A model generated the notes under the pieces. It was given only the letters and a program-made list of their open reading frames with translations. It made no database searches and had not been told where the DNA came from. Both the position numbers and the translations under genes were made by a program. Shown here one piece after another: positions 36,082 through 43,446 of a DNA stretch of 64,000 nucleotides (the first letter of the stretch is position 1; every line of letters begins with the position of its first letter). Location of the stretch: the NCBI RefSeq assembly GCF_024453815.1, contig NZ_CP072934.1:124001-188000 (forward strand), written 5' to 3'. Origin of the DNA: Corynebacterium pseudogenitalium. GTDB taxonomy: Bacteria > Actinomycetota > Actinomycetes > Mycobacteriales > Mycobacteriaceae.

Positions 36082-37002
36082 ATGAATGCTGGACGGTATG
36101 CACCTTCTCCGAGTGGGGATCTCCATTTTGGCAACCTGCGGACGGCGCTGCTGGCCTGGCTGTTTGCGCGACAGAGTGGGCGGCGTTTTTGGTTGCGGGT
36201 GGAGGATGTTGATTCGGAGCGTTCGTCGGAGGCGGCGGGGCGTCGTCAAATAGAGGACTTGTTGGCGCTGGGCCTTGATTTTGATCCGCCGGTGGTGTGG
36301 CAGTCGCAGCGTTCGGCGTTGTATGAGGCGGCGTTGTCGCAGCTCCCGGTGTATGAGTGCTACTGCACGCGCCGCGAGATTCGGGAGGCGGCGAGTGCGC
36401 CGCATGCGCAGCCTGGGATGTACCCGGGCACGTGCAGGGATTTGAGCGAGGAGCAGCGAGCTTTTCGACGCCACCAGCTTTCGCAGCAGGGCCGCATGCC
36501 TGCCCTTCGCCTGCGTGCTGATGTGCGGGAGTGGACGGTTCGTGACTTCTTTGCCGGGGAGGTGACCGGGCCTGTCGATGACGTGGTGGTGCGCCGCGGT
36601 GGCAACCTTACGCAGGCGCAGGCGGGGGACTGGGCGTATAACTTGGCGGTGGTCGTCGACGACGTGGACCAGGGGGTTGACCAGGTGGTTCGTGGGGATG
36701 ATTTGTTGATGTCGGCGCCCGCGCAGGCGTACATGACGCACTTGTTGGGCGGGCAGGAACCCGAGTATGTGCACGTGCCGCTGGTGCTCAACGCGGAGGG
36801 CAAGCGGTTGGCGAAGCGCGACGGGGCGGTGACGTTTGCGGAGATGTCGCAGCGCGTTGGGGTGGATGGTGTGGTGCGGGCGCTTGCAGAATCGATTGGG
36901 TGCGCAGGCGCTGGGACGGCGCAGGAGATCCTTGAGCGCTTTGACCCTGAGAAACTCTCAGCGGATCCTTTCGTCTGGACAAATACACCCGAGCGGGGGT
37001 AA
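36082..37002 (+). CDS. gluQ: Glutamyl-Q tRNA(Asp) synthetase
   Basis: This truncated GluRS paralogue of 306 residues attaches glutamate to the queuosine base of tRNA-Asp, not to the acceptor end. It has the class I signature in degenerate form ([12 protein letters not shown]), a kept zinc site (CYC...Y...C, in [11 protein letters not shown] and MYPGTC), and a KRLAKRDG motif replacing KMSKS. It lacks the anticodon-binding domain of full GluRS. The ATG at 36082 lies only 19 bases from the divergent yhhQ start, so the two promoters must overlap both genes or the transcripts are nearly leaderless. Confidence 0.92.
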   Translation: MNAGRYAPSPSGDLHFGNLRTALLAWLFARQSGRRFWLRVEDVDSERSSEAAGRRQIEDLLALGLDFDPPVVWQSQRSALYEAALSQLPVYECYCTRREIREAASAPHAQPGMYPGTCRDLSEEQRAFRRHQLSQQGRMPALRLRADVREWTVRDFFAGEVTGPVDDVVVRRGGNLTQAQAGDWAYNLAVVVDDVDQGVDQVVRGDDLLMSAPAQAYMTHLLGGQEPEYVHVPLVLNAEGKRLAKRDGAVTFAEMSQRVGVDGVVRALAESIGCAGAGTAQEILERFDPEKLSADPFVWTNTPERG

Positions 37003-37170
37003 CCGCTGGTTGAATAACATGCATGTGATGCAAATATTTTGACGACAACTGTGCAGGTCCGGGCGTTCGCTGAAAATAAACTGTCAAAAGTACTTGAAAC
37101 TTCTTAAAAACCGTTCATGATGAATGGATAGCACAAATAACACACAGTTGCCTTTGAGGGGAGTTTCAGA

Positions 37171-40100
37171 ATGCGAAATCGTAGAATGTCAGCCACTGTG
37201 GTGGCGCTGGCGCTGGGGGCGTCCGCGCTCGTGGTGCCACAGGTGGACGCGCAGAGCGCCGAAGAGAACCGATGCCACGACGTGCTGAGCGCGAACACCT
37301 TGTTCCCGCACCAGCACGTTGGTGCCGTGACTACGCCGAACGAGGGCTCGTTTGAGACGGGCACCCGCGTTGTCAACGAGCAGGGCCAGGTTGAGGTGTA
37401 CTACTGGGTCAGCCTCCACGGCGACGGCGAGCACGCTGTGGACTCGATGGTTTCCGAGCTGCGCATGAACCAGACCGGCATCTCTGATTTCGAGGAGACC
37501 TTCACCCTTTCGGCGGTGTCTGTAGGGGAGACTATCCCAGGAGCGGTGCGTTCCGGCGAGGATAGCACCACCAATATGGACCTGAACGTCACCGGCACCG
37601 CGCACGTTGAGCCGGTCGAGCTGCACCTTTCGGAAGGCTCCCCGGTGGTGTCCGCGAAGGTCACCCTCGAGGACGTGAAGGACATCAAGGAAGGCGAGAC
37701 ACGCACGTTCGCGTGGGTCGCCCGAAGCGTAGGCAACGGCTACGAGAACTTCCCGAACCGCCTGGGCTTCGAAGCCCGCAACATCGCCGAGGTTGACCTG
37801 CTGCCGGTCCCGGCAGAGAACGCGCAGTGCTTCCCGCTGCAGGCGGCTCAGGACGAGGTGCCGGTTGTCACCGCGAACGGCAAGGAGTTTGCGACGAACA
37901 TCCAGGTCACCAACGGTGCTGGGGAAGATTACGCTCGCGTGATTGCTGTCGTGACGCGAAACGGTAAGGCTGTCGAGGGCGCGAATGCGCGCGTCGATAA
38001 GGATGGCCGCGTGCATGTCACCCTGCCTGTCGGCGGGACCGGCGAAATCGACAACGAGAAGCCGGAGGCGCTCCAGGTTGAGGTGTACGCCACCCCGCGC
38101 GATGGCTCCGACCAGCTCAACCTGCAGAAGTACAAGGACAACGCCAAGATCGGCGAAACGTTCCAGCTCAAGACCCAGCAATGGGCCCCAAGCTACGGCA
38201 ACGAGAAGACCTCCCCGGGCAAGACGGCAACCGTCGCGCTGAAGCCCGGCAGCCCGAAGTACCCTGACGGCACCACCTTCGAGGTCATCGGCGCTACCCC
38301 AAGCAGCGAGGCCCGCCCATGGGACGTCACCCTGGAAGAGGGCAGCAACGCGCTCAAGGTCACCGCGCCGATCAGCGCGCGCCTGGAAGACACCGTGACC
38401 GTGCAGGTCAAGGCCACCTACCCAGACGGATCCCACGACGTGCTGGAGTCCGTGGTCGGCGTTGACACGACCCTGGCACAGGAGCACACCCCTGGCTACG
38501 ACGTGGTGATCACCCGCCCATCCGTCACAGTGACGCTGCCGCAGGTCCGTGACCAGGAGCTGCCGGCCGACACGACCTTCAAGATCGCCCCTGACCAGCA
38601 GCTCGGTGATTGGACGGTGGGCGTCGATAAGCGCACCGGCGAGATCACCGCAACGCCGCCGGCGAACGCCCGCGACGGCGAAACGAAGACCATCAACGTT
38701 GAGGTGACCTTCCCAGACGGCTCCACCAAGGTCGTACCGGGCACCGTCATCGTCAGCGCGCCGCCGCAGGCACAGAACCCGGACGCGTACTACCTGGCGG
38801 AAACCACCCGCCCAGGTGTCGAGGTCACCGTGGACGCCCCAGAGTTCAGCGCTGATGCGCCGAAGGGCACCACGTTCACCATCCACGGCGCCTACGAGGC
38901 GCCGAAGGGCTGGGAGGTCACCGTCGGCAAGGACGGCTCCGTCACCGCCACCCCGCCTGCCGATGCCAAGCCAGGCGACCGCATTGTCGTGCCTGTCCAG
39001 ATCACCTACCCGGATGGTTCCTCGATCACTCGCCCAGCAGTCGTCGTAGTTGTCGACGACGCCCCCAAGGGCACCAACGACGTCCAGTTCCCACCGAAGC
39101 CGACCAAGCCGGGCACCGTCGTAGTTGTCACCCCGAAGGGTGGCACCGAGGGCTCCACCTACGTTGTCGAGCAGAAGGACATCCCTGAAGGCTGGACCAT
39201 CAACATTGACGAGAACACCGGTGTCGCGCACGTCACCCCACCAGCAGACGCCAAGCCAGGCGACTTCGGCGTGATTAACGTGCAGGTCACCGACCCGAAC
39301 GGCAACACCATCACGCGCCCAATCGTCGTGACCGTCATCGACGACCCGGCCGCACCCGTCGACCCGAACCCGGCCACCCCGTCCGCCCCCGACCAGAACT
39401 ACGCCCCGAAGCAGACCAAGCCGAACCAGACCGTGACCGTCAACCCGACGCCACGCGCGCCGGGCGGCACCGCCTTCGTAATCTCGCCTGAGTACAAGGC
39501 GCCGAAGGGCTGGAAGGTCACCGTCGGCGAGGACGGCTCCGTCACCGCCACCCCGCCTGCCGACGCCAAGTCCGGCGACTACACCGTCGTCCCAGTCGAC
39601 ATCACCTACCCAGGCGGCCAGAAGGTAACCCGCCCAGCAACCATCCTGGTTGTTGACGACGCCGACACCCCCGAAGGCCAGCCACCAGTCGACTACAACC
39701 CTGGCCGTACCAAGGGCGGCGTCACCGTTGTCGTGCCGCCAAGCACGCAGCCTGACGGCGCGACCTTCAAGATCGTCGACGGCTGGAAGGCGCCGGAAGG
39801 CTGGAGCGTCACCATCAACGACGGCGGCTCAGTCTCCGTCACGCCACCTGCCGACGCCAAACCAGGCGACCAGATCGTCGTCCCAGTAGAGGTCACCTAC
39901 CCAGGCGGCAAGACCGTCACCCGCCCGGCGGTTGTAACTGTCAGTGACGACACCCCGTCGACCTCGGGCGGCAACACCCCTCCGACCATTGAGGTCAAAC
40001 CGGGCACATCGCACGTTGAGGTCCACGTGCCAGGTGCCAACATCGGCGACCTCAAACTCCCCGACGGCTGGACCGCTCAGCGCGAGGGCGACAAGGTCAT

Positions 40101-40713
40101 CATCGTCCCGCCAGCTGAGCGAACCCCGGACCCCAAGGGCTTCGACATCACGATCCCAGGCCGCGAAGGCGACGTCACCGTCCACGTCGTTGTCCAGGGT
40201 GAAGACCAGCCGAAGACCCCAGGCAAGAGCTCGACCGATGACCTGCAGCGCTGCTTCGCCGACATGTCCTCCCACGGCGGGCCACTCCTGTGGCTCATCC
40301 CGCTCGGGTTGGCAGTCGCCGTCGGCGCGCCACTCATCGCCGCAATGGGCCCAGAGATCAGCGCCTCCGCACGCCGCGTCTCCGAGCAGATGAACATCCC
40401 GAACCCGTTCGGCAACTTCGGCGACAACCGACCTGACTTCCTAAAGCAGCTCGACATTGAAGCCGCCCGCCTGAACGCCAAGTTCGGCCCGCAGGCCACC
40501 GAAGCCCTCGGCGCCATCGCGGCGGTCACGCTCGGCATTGGTGCCCTGGCCGGCCTGCTCTCCCTGTGTGCCCCAGGCGAGAATGGCGCAGCCAACAAGA
40601 TCCAGCAGAGCTCCAACGAGGGCTCCTCGCTCGGCGACTTCCTCGGCCGGAAGCCATCGACCACGGCAACTGCCACGACCTCGGCTGAGCCGACCACTAC
40701 AGAGAACAAGTAG
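37171..40713 (+). CDS. Large exported surface protein with Rib/YPDG-like repeats and two-cysteine membrane module
   Basis: This 1180-residue protein has a signal peptide (about 1-28, VDAQS) and an N-terminal domain with two cysteines (RCHD, QCFP, about 35-225). A Cna-B-like domain follows (about 230-330), then six or so tandem repeats of 85-95 residues (about 343-930). Each repeat contains PKGWxVTVGxDGSVTATPPADAKPGD and ends YPDG/YPGGxxxxRPAxVxVVDD, the Rib/alpha-like YPDG pattern of Gram-positive surface proteins. A short beta domain follows. The C-terminal module is Cys1028, hydrophobic (LIPLGLAVAVG), amphipathic, hydrophobic, Cys1133, with a Thr-rich tail. There is no sortase motif. GAGGGGAG precedes the ATG. 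It is likely an adhesin or surface stalk; the ligand is unknown. Confidence 0.87.
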   Translation: MRNRRMSATVVALALGASALVVPQVDAQSAEENRCHDVLSANTLFPHQHVGAVTTPNEGSFETGTRVVNEQGQVEVYYWVSLHGDGEHAVDSMVSELRMNQTGISDFEETFTLSAVSVGETIPGAVRSGEDSTTNMDLNVTGTAHVEPVELHLSEGSPVVSAKVTLEDVKDIKEGETRTFAWVARSVGNGYENFPNRLGFEARNIAEVDLLPVPAENAQCFPLQAAQDEVPVVTANGKEFATNIQVTNGAGEDYARVIAVVTRNGKAVEGANARVDKDGRVHVTLPVGGTGEIDNEKPEALQVEVYATPRDGSDQLNLQKYKDNAKIGETFQLKTQQWAPSYGNEKTSPGKTATVALKPGSPKYPDGTTFEVIGATPSSEARPWDVTLEEGSNALKVTAPISARLEDTVTVQVKATYPDGSHDVLESVVGVDTTLAQEHTPGYDVVITRPSVTVTLPQVRDQELPADTTFKIAPDQQLGDWTVGVDKRTGEITATPPANARDGETKTINVEVTFPDGSTKVVPGTVIVSAPPQAQNPDAYYLAETTRPGVEVTVDAPEFSADAPKGTTFTIHGAYEAPKGWEVTVGKDGSVTATPPADAKPGDRIVVPVQITYPDGSSITRPAVVVVVDDAPKGTNDVQFPPKPTKPGTVVVVTPKGGTEGSTYVVEQKDIPEGWTINIDENTGVAHVTPPADAKPGDFGVINVQVTDPNGNTITRPIVVTVIDDPAAPVDPNPATPSAPDQNYAPKQTKPNQTVTVNPTPRAPGGTAFVISPEYKAPKGWKVTVGEDGSVTATPPADAKSGDYTVVPVDITYPGGQKVTRPATILVVDDADTPEGQPPVDYNPGRTKGGVTVVVPPSTQPDGATFKIVDGWKAPEGWSVTINDGGSVSVTPPADAKPGDQIVVPVEVTYPGGKTVTRPAVVTVSDDTPSTSGGNTPPTIEVKPGTSHVEVHVPGANIGDLKLPDGWTAQREGDKVIIVPPAERTPDPKGFDITIPGREGDVTVHVVVQGEDQPKTPGKSSTDDLQRCFADMSSHGGPLLWLIPLGLAVAVGAPLIAAMGPEISASARRVSEQMNIPNPFGNFGDNRPDFLKQLDIEAARLNAKFGPQATEALGAIAAVTLGIGALAGLLSLCAPGENGAANKIQQSSNEGSSLGDFLGRKPSTTATATTSAEPTTTENK

Positions 40714-40726
40714 CTCCTCTGTAAAC

Positions 40727-40759
40727 AACCCCGCGACCTGCGAGTTGGGTCGCGGGGTT
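40727..40759 (+). terminator. Terminator after the 1180-aa surface protein gene
   Basis: AACCCCGCGACC and GGTCGCGGGGTT form a perfect 12-bp stem, followed by TTTG. Confidence 0.9.
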
Positions 40760-40777
40760 TTGTGCATGCTGGACCCG

Positions 40778-40857
40778 CGCACCAAATTCCCTCATACGGT
40801 CGGCGCGACCTGGGGAAATGCTTTGGCGACTTTTCAAAATGCCGGATTTTGGTGCGC
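40778..40857. repeat. Palindromic repeat type B, copy 1
   Basis: The left arm is CGCACCAAATTCCCTCA, the interior box is CGACCTGGGGAAATGC, and the right arm is CCGGATTTTGGTGCGC. Confidence 0.85.
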
Positions 40858-40870
40858 AACTACCCTCCTC

Positions 40871-40949
40871 GCGCACCACATTCCTGGGTTTTCGCGGGAC
40901 GGATTGGAAAAGTCAAGGTCACTGGCAGCCGGTGGGGGAATTTGGTGTC
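40871..40949. repeat. Palindromic repeat type B, copy 2
   Basis: The left arm is GCGCACCACATTCC and the right arm is GGGGGAATTTGGTGTC. The interior box is diverged. Confidence 0.75.
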
Positions 40950-40964
40950 TCCGTGCGTGGTGTG

Positions 40965-41043
40965 AGTGCCAAAGGACGCAGTTCTTGTTGGGGGATGGGG
41001 TAAAAGCCCAGGTCGTGAAAAGTGGGTTGCGTCCTTTGGCACT
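40965..41043. repeat. Palindromic repeat type A, copy 4
   Basis: The arms are AGTGCCAAAGGACGCA and TTGCGTCCTTTGGCACT. The interior box reads CCCAGGTCG in the reverse orientation. Confidence 0.88.
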
Positions 41044-41057
41044 CGGGTGATGGGTAG

Positions 41058-41137
41058 TGCACCACATTCCCTCACGAAGTGGGCGCGACCTGGGGAAACG
41101 CTCGGTCGCTACCCCGGAAACAGAGAATGTGGTGCGC
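41058..41137. repeat. Palindromic repeat type B, copy 3
   Basis: The left arm is TGCACCACATTCCCTCA, the box is CGACCTGGGGAAACGC, and the right arm is GAGAATGTGGTGCGC. Confidence 0.85.
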
Positions 41138-41154
41138 AATCCAAACGCGAATGC

Positions 41155-41198
41155 AAAAACAGCGCACCCGGCGAAAACTTCAACCGGATGCGCTGTCA
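41155..41198 (-). terminator. Terminator of tRNA-Ser(GGA), minus strand
   Basis: An imperfect stem forms between ACAGCGCATCCGG and CCGGGTGCGCTGT (minus strand), followed by a T-run. Confidence 0.8.
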
Positions 41199-41205
41199 AA
41201 AAGCG

Positions 41206-41291
41206 CGGAGGATGTGGGATTTGAACCCACGAGGGTCGTGAAACCCGCACGCGTTCCAGGCGTGTGACATAGGCCGCTAGTCGAATCCTCC
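41206..41291 (-). tRNA. tRNA-Ser (anticodon GGA)
   Basis: On the minus strand, the acceptor stem is GGAGGAT/ATCCTCC, the anticodon arm CACGCCTGGAACGCGTG presents GGA, and a long variable arm and a GGTTCAAATCC T-arm are present. Confidence 0.95.
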
Positions 41292-41372
41292 TAGTTGCGA
41301 CACATCATGCGTCGAGGGACTACTTTAACCCATCCCCCCAGGTTCCGACAAAACGCCTGCGCAGTCAATGTT

Positions 41373-41401
41373 TTGCAACGCCTAAAGCTTCAGGCTAGAG
41401 T
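41373..41401 (+). promoter_or_regulatory. Promoter of the SRP RNA gene
   Basis: TTGCAA and TAGAGT are separated by 17 bases, placing the transcript start close to 41408. Confidence 0.65.
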
Positions 41402-41406
41402 GTTCT

Positions 41407-41498
41407 GCAGGATCTCACGCGGTGCTCATCTCGTGAACTCCCCCAGGGCGGGAACGCAGCAAGGGTAAGCGGGCGCTGGCAGGTGCGTGAGGTCCCCT
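41407..41498 (+). ncRNA. ffs: Signal recognition particle RNA, small (4.5S) type
   Basis: This is a single long hairpin with a conserved tip: the segment GTGAACTCCCCCAGGGCGGGAACGCAGCAAGGGTAAGC carries the symmetric and asymmetric loops that bind Ffh. The ends GGATCTCACGC and GCGTGAGGTCCCC pair, followed by TTTTTT. The ends are approximate. Confidence 0.9.
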
Positions 41499-41608
41499 TT
41501 TTTATGGGGTAAAACTGGGGAAAAACCGTCGCGCGGGGTGGGGTGTCGCTAGTACGATGATGGGTCGTTAGTAGATACGCCGACGTACTCGAATAGGACA
41601 CCAAGACA

Positions 41609-42895
41609 TTGAACACCCCGTTGAAAGAACTAGATGCTGAGCAGCTTGCAAGCCTGGCTGCTGAGTTGCGTGAGCAGTACAAGCAGCTGGAGGAGACCAA
41701 CATGGCGTTGGATCTCACGAGGGGGAAGCCCTCGGCGCGCCAGTTGGACTTGGCGGACGATCTGTTGGCACTGCCGGGTGTGGGGAATCACCGTGATGCG
41801 TCGGGTGTGGACGTGCGTAATTACGGCGGCCTGACGGGCATTTTGCAGTTGCGTGAGTTGTGGGCCGAGGCGCTCGGTATTGACCCGAAGCTGTTGGTGG
41901 CGGGAGACTCGTCGTCGCTAAATATTATGTTTGACCTGGTGTCCTGGGCGTACACGTTTGGGACGAATGATTCGCCGCGGCCGTGGGCGGATGAGCAGCG
42001 CGAGCACGCGATTAAGTGGCTGTGCCCAGTGCCCGGCTATGACCGCCACTTCACGATTACGGAGCGCTTCGGCTTCGAAATGATCACTGTCCCGCTGCTT
42101 GAGGACGGTCCCGACATGGACGTCGTGGAGGAGCTGGTGAAGGACCCTGCTGTGAAGGGCATGTGGTGCGTGCCGGTGTTCTCTAACCCGACGGGCGCGG
42201 TGTACTCGCAGGCGACTATCGAGCGCCTGGCGGCGATGGAAACCGCCGCGCCGGACTTCCGCATCGTGTGGGATAACGCGTACGCGGTGCACACGCTGAC
42301 AGATACGTTCCCGGTGAACGTGGATGTGCTGGAGGTGTCGGCGAAGGCGGGGCACCCGAATCGTTTCTGGTACATGTCGTCGACGTCGAAGATTACGCAC
42401 GCGGGCTCGGGTGTGGCGTTCTTTGCTTCCTCGCAGGAGAACCTGGAGTGGTATGAGTCGATCGCGAATGTGCGAGGCATCGGTCCGAACAAGGTGAACC
42501 AGTTGGCGCACGCGATGTACTTCAAGGACGCGAATGGTGTGCGTGAGGTAATGCGGAAGCATGCTGAGTCGCTGGCGCCGAAGTTTGAGGCTGTGCTTGA
42601 GGTGCTGGAGAACCGGCTCGGGGGCACGGGCGTGGCGACCTGGTCGAAGCCGAGGGGCGGCTACTTCATCTCCCTGGACGTGATGGACGGGACCGCGACT
42701 CGCGTGTGGGAGTTGGCGAAGCAGGCCGGCATTAGCCTGACGAAGGCGGGGTCGGCGTTCCCGAAGGGGGAGGACCCGAACGACCGCAATATTCGCCTAG
42801 CGCCGTCGATGCCGCCACTGGAGGATGTCACGCGGGCGATGGACGGCGTGGCCACGTGCGTGTTGCTCGCGGCGGTGGAGAAGCTCGGCGCATGA
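41609..42895 (+). CDS. aspT: Aspartate aminotransferase AspT
   Basis: This PLP-dependent class I aminotransferase of the actinobacterial aspartate aminotransferase subgroup (428 residues) transfers the amino group between aspartate and 2-oxoglutarate. The PLP lysine is Lys261 in YMSSTSKITHAGSGVAF. Also visible are VPVFSNPTGAVYS, the cofactor-binding DNAYAVH, and the substrate-binding arginine in NIRLAPS. It starts at a TTG at 41609 (LNTPLKELDAEQ), the only start that keeps the N-terminal helix. It overlaps the next gene by four bases. Confidence 0.92.
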   Translation: MNTPLKELDAEQLASLAAELREQYKQLEETNMALDLTRGKPSARQLDLADDLLALPGVGNHRDASGVDVRNYGGLTGILQLRELWAEALGIDPKLLVAGDSSSLNIMFDLVSWAYTFGTNDSPRPWADEQREHAIKWLCPVPGYDRHFTITERFGFEMITVPLLEDGPDMDVVEELVKDPAVKGMWCVPVFSNPTGAVYSQATIERLAAMETAAPDFRIVWDNAYAVHTLTDTFPVNVDVLEVSAKAGHPNRFWYMSSTSKITHAGSGVAFFASSQENLEWYESIANVRGIGPNKVNQLAHAMYFKDANGVREVMRKHAESLAPKFEAVLEVLENRLGGTGVATWSKPRGGYFISLDVMDGTATRVWELAKQAGISLTKAGSAFPKGEDPNDRNIRLAPSMPPLEDVTRAMDGVATCVLLAAVEKLGA

Positions 42896-43428
42896 CGGGC
42901 GACGACCTCGCTGCCTGGCTGGCCTCGGTGTTTCCGGGGATGCAGCTTTCGCTTGTCGACGCCCGCGCCGTCGCCACCGCGGAACTGAACGGTGCGAACG
43001 TGGCGGTTACCGCCGGGTTCAGCGGTACTGACATGGGGCTGGTGGCGCTTGATGATGGCGGCCCCGAAGTTGTGTGCGAGGTGATGGCGGTGGGGGACGT
43101 CGACAAGCAGGTGCTTGCTGAGGCCGTCGTGGACGCGACCCGCGAGCTTGAGCGCCTTGGAGTGCCGGGGCAGCCTGGCGTGCTGCTCGAGGGGCTGCTG
43201 GCGGACGCGCCGGGCACCGTGCGGCATGGGCTACTGCGGGAGCCGGAGGTTTTCGCGCAGGGCACCCCGCTGGTGCGAGAACCGGGCCGGATTACGCTGC
43301 TTCTGGAGCTGATTGCGCTCACCGATGAGGAGTTCGGGATCGCCTCCGAGCAGGGCTATCCGGTGCTGGAGCGGCGTCTTCGCAGGCGTGGTGTGGATGT
43401 GAAAGATTGGTGCCGGGAAGAGGGCTGA
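42892..43428 (+). CDS. Hypothetical protein between aspT and dnaX, possibly SUFU-like
   Basis: This 178-residue soluble protein is rich in Val, Leu, Ala and acidic residues. The C-terminal phrase LLLELIALTDEEFGIASEQGYPVLERRLRRRGVD resembles the ending of bacterial suppressor-of-fused-like domain proteins, but I hold this weakly. The ATG at 42892 overlaps the aspT stop (ATGA), and dnaX follows 18 bases after its stop, so it belongs to the same transcription unit. The function is unknown. Confidence 0.8.
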   Translation: MTGDDLAAWLASVFPGMQLSLVDARAVATAELNGANVAVTAGFSGTDMGLVALDDGGPEVVCEVMAVGDVDKQVLAEAVVDATRELERLGVPGQPGVLLEGLLADAPGTVRHGLLREPEVFAQGTPLVREPGRITLLLELIALTDEEFGIASEQGYPVLERRLRRRGVDVKDWCREEG

Positions 43429-43446
43429 TCGTCTACACTTGGCGCC

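Noticed and set aside
37189..39231. 680-residue minus-strand frame opposite the 1180-aa surface gene
   Set aside because: Antisense shadow of a GC-rich repetitive gene; no recognisable domain.
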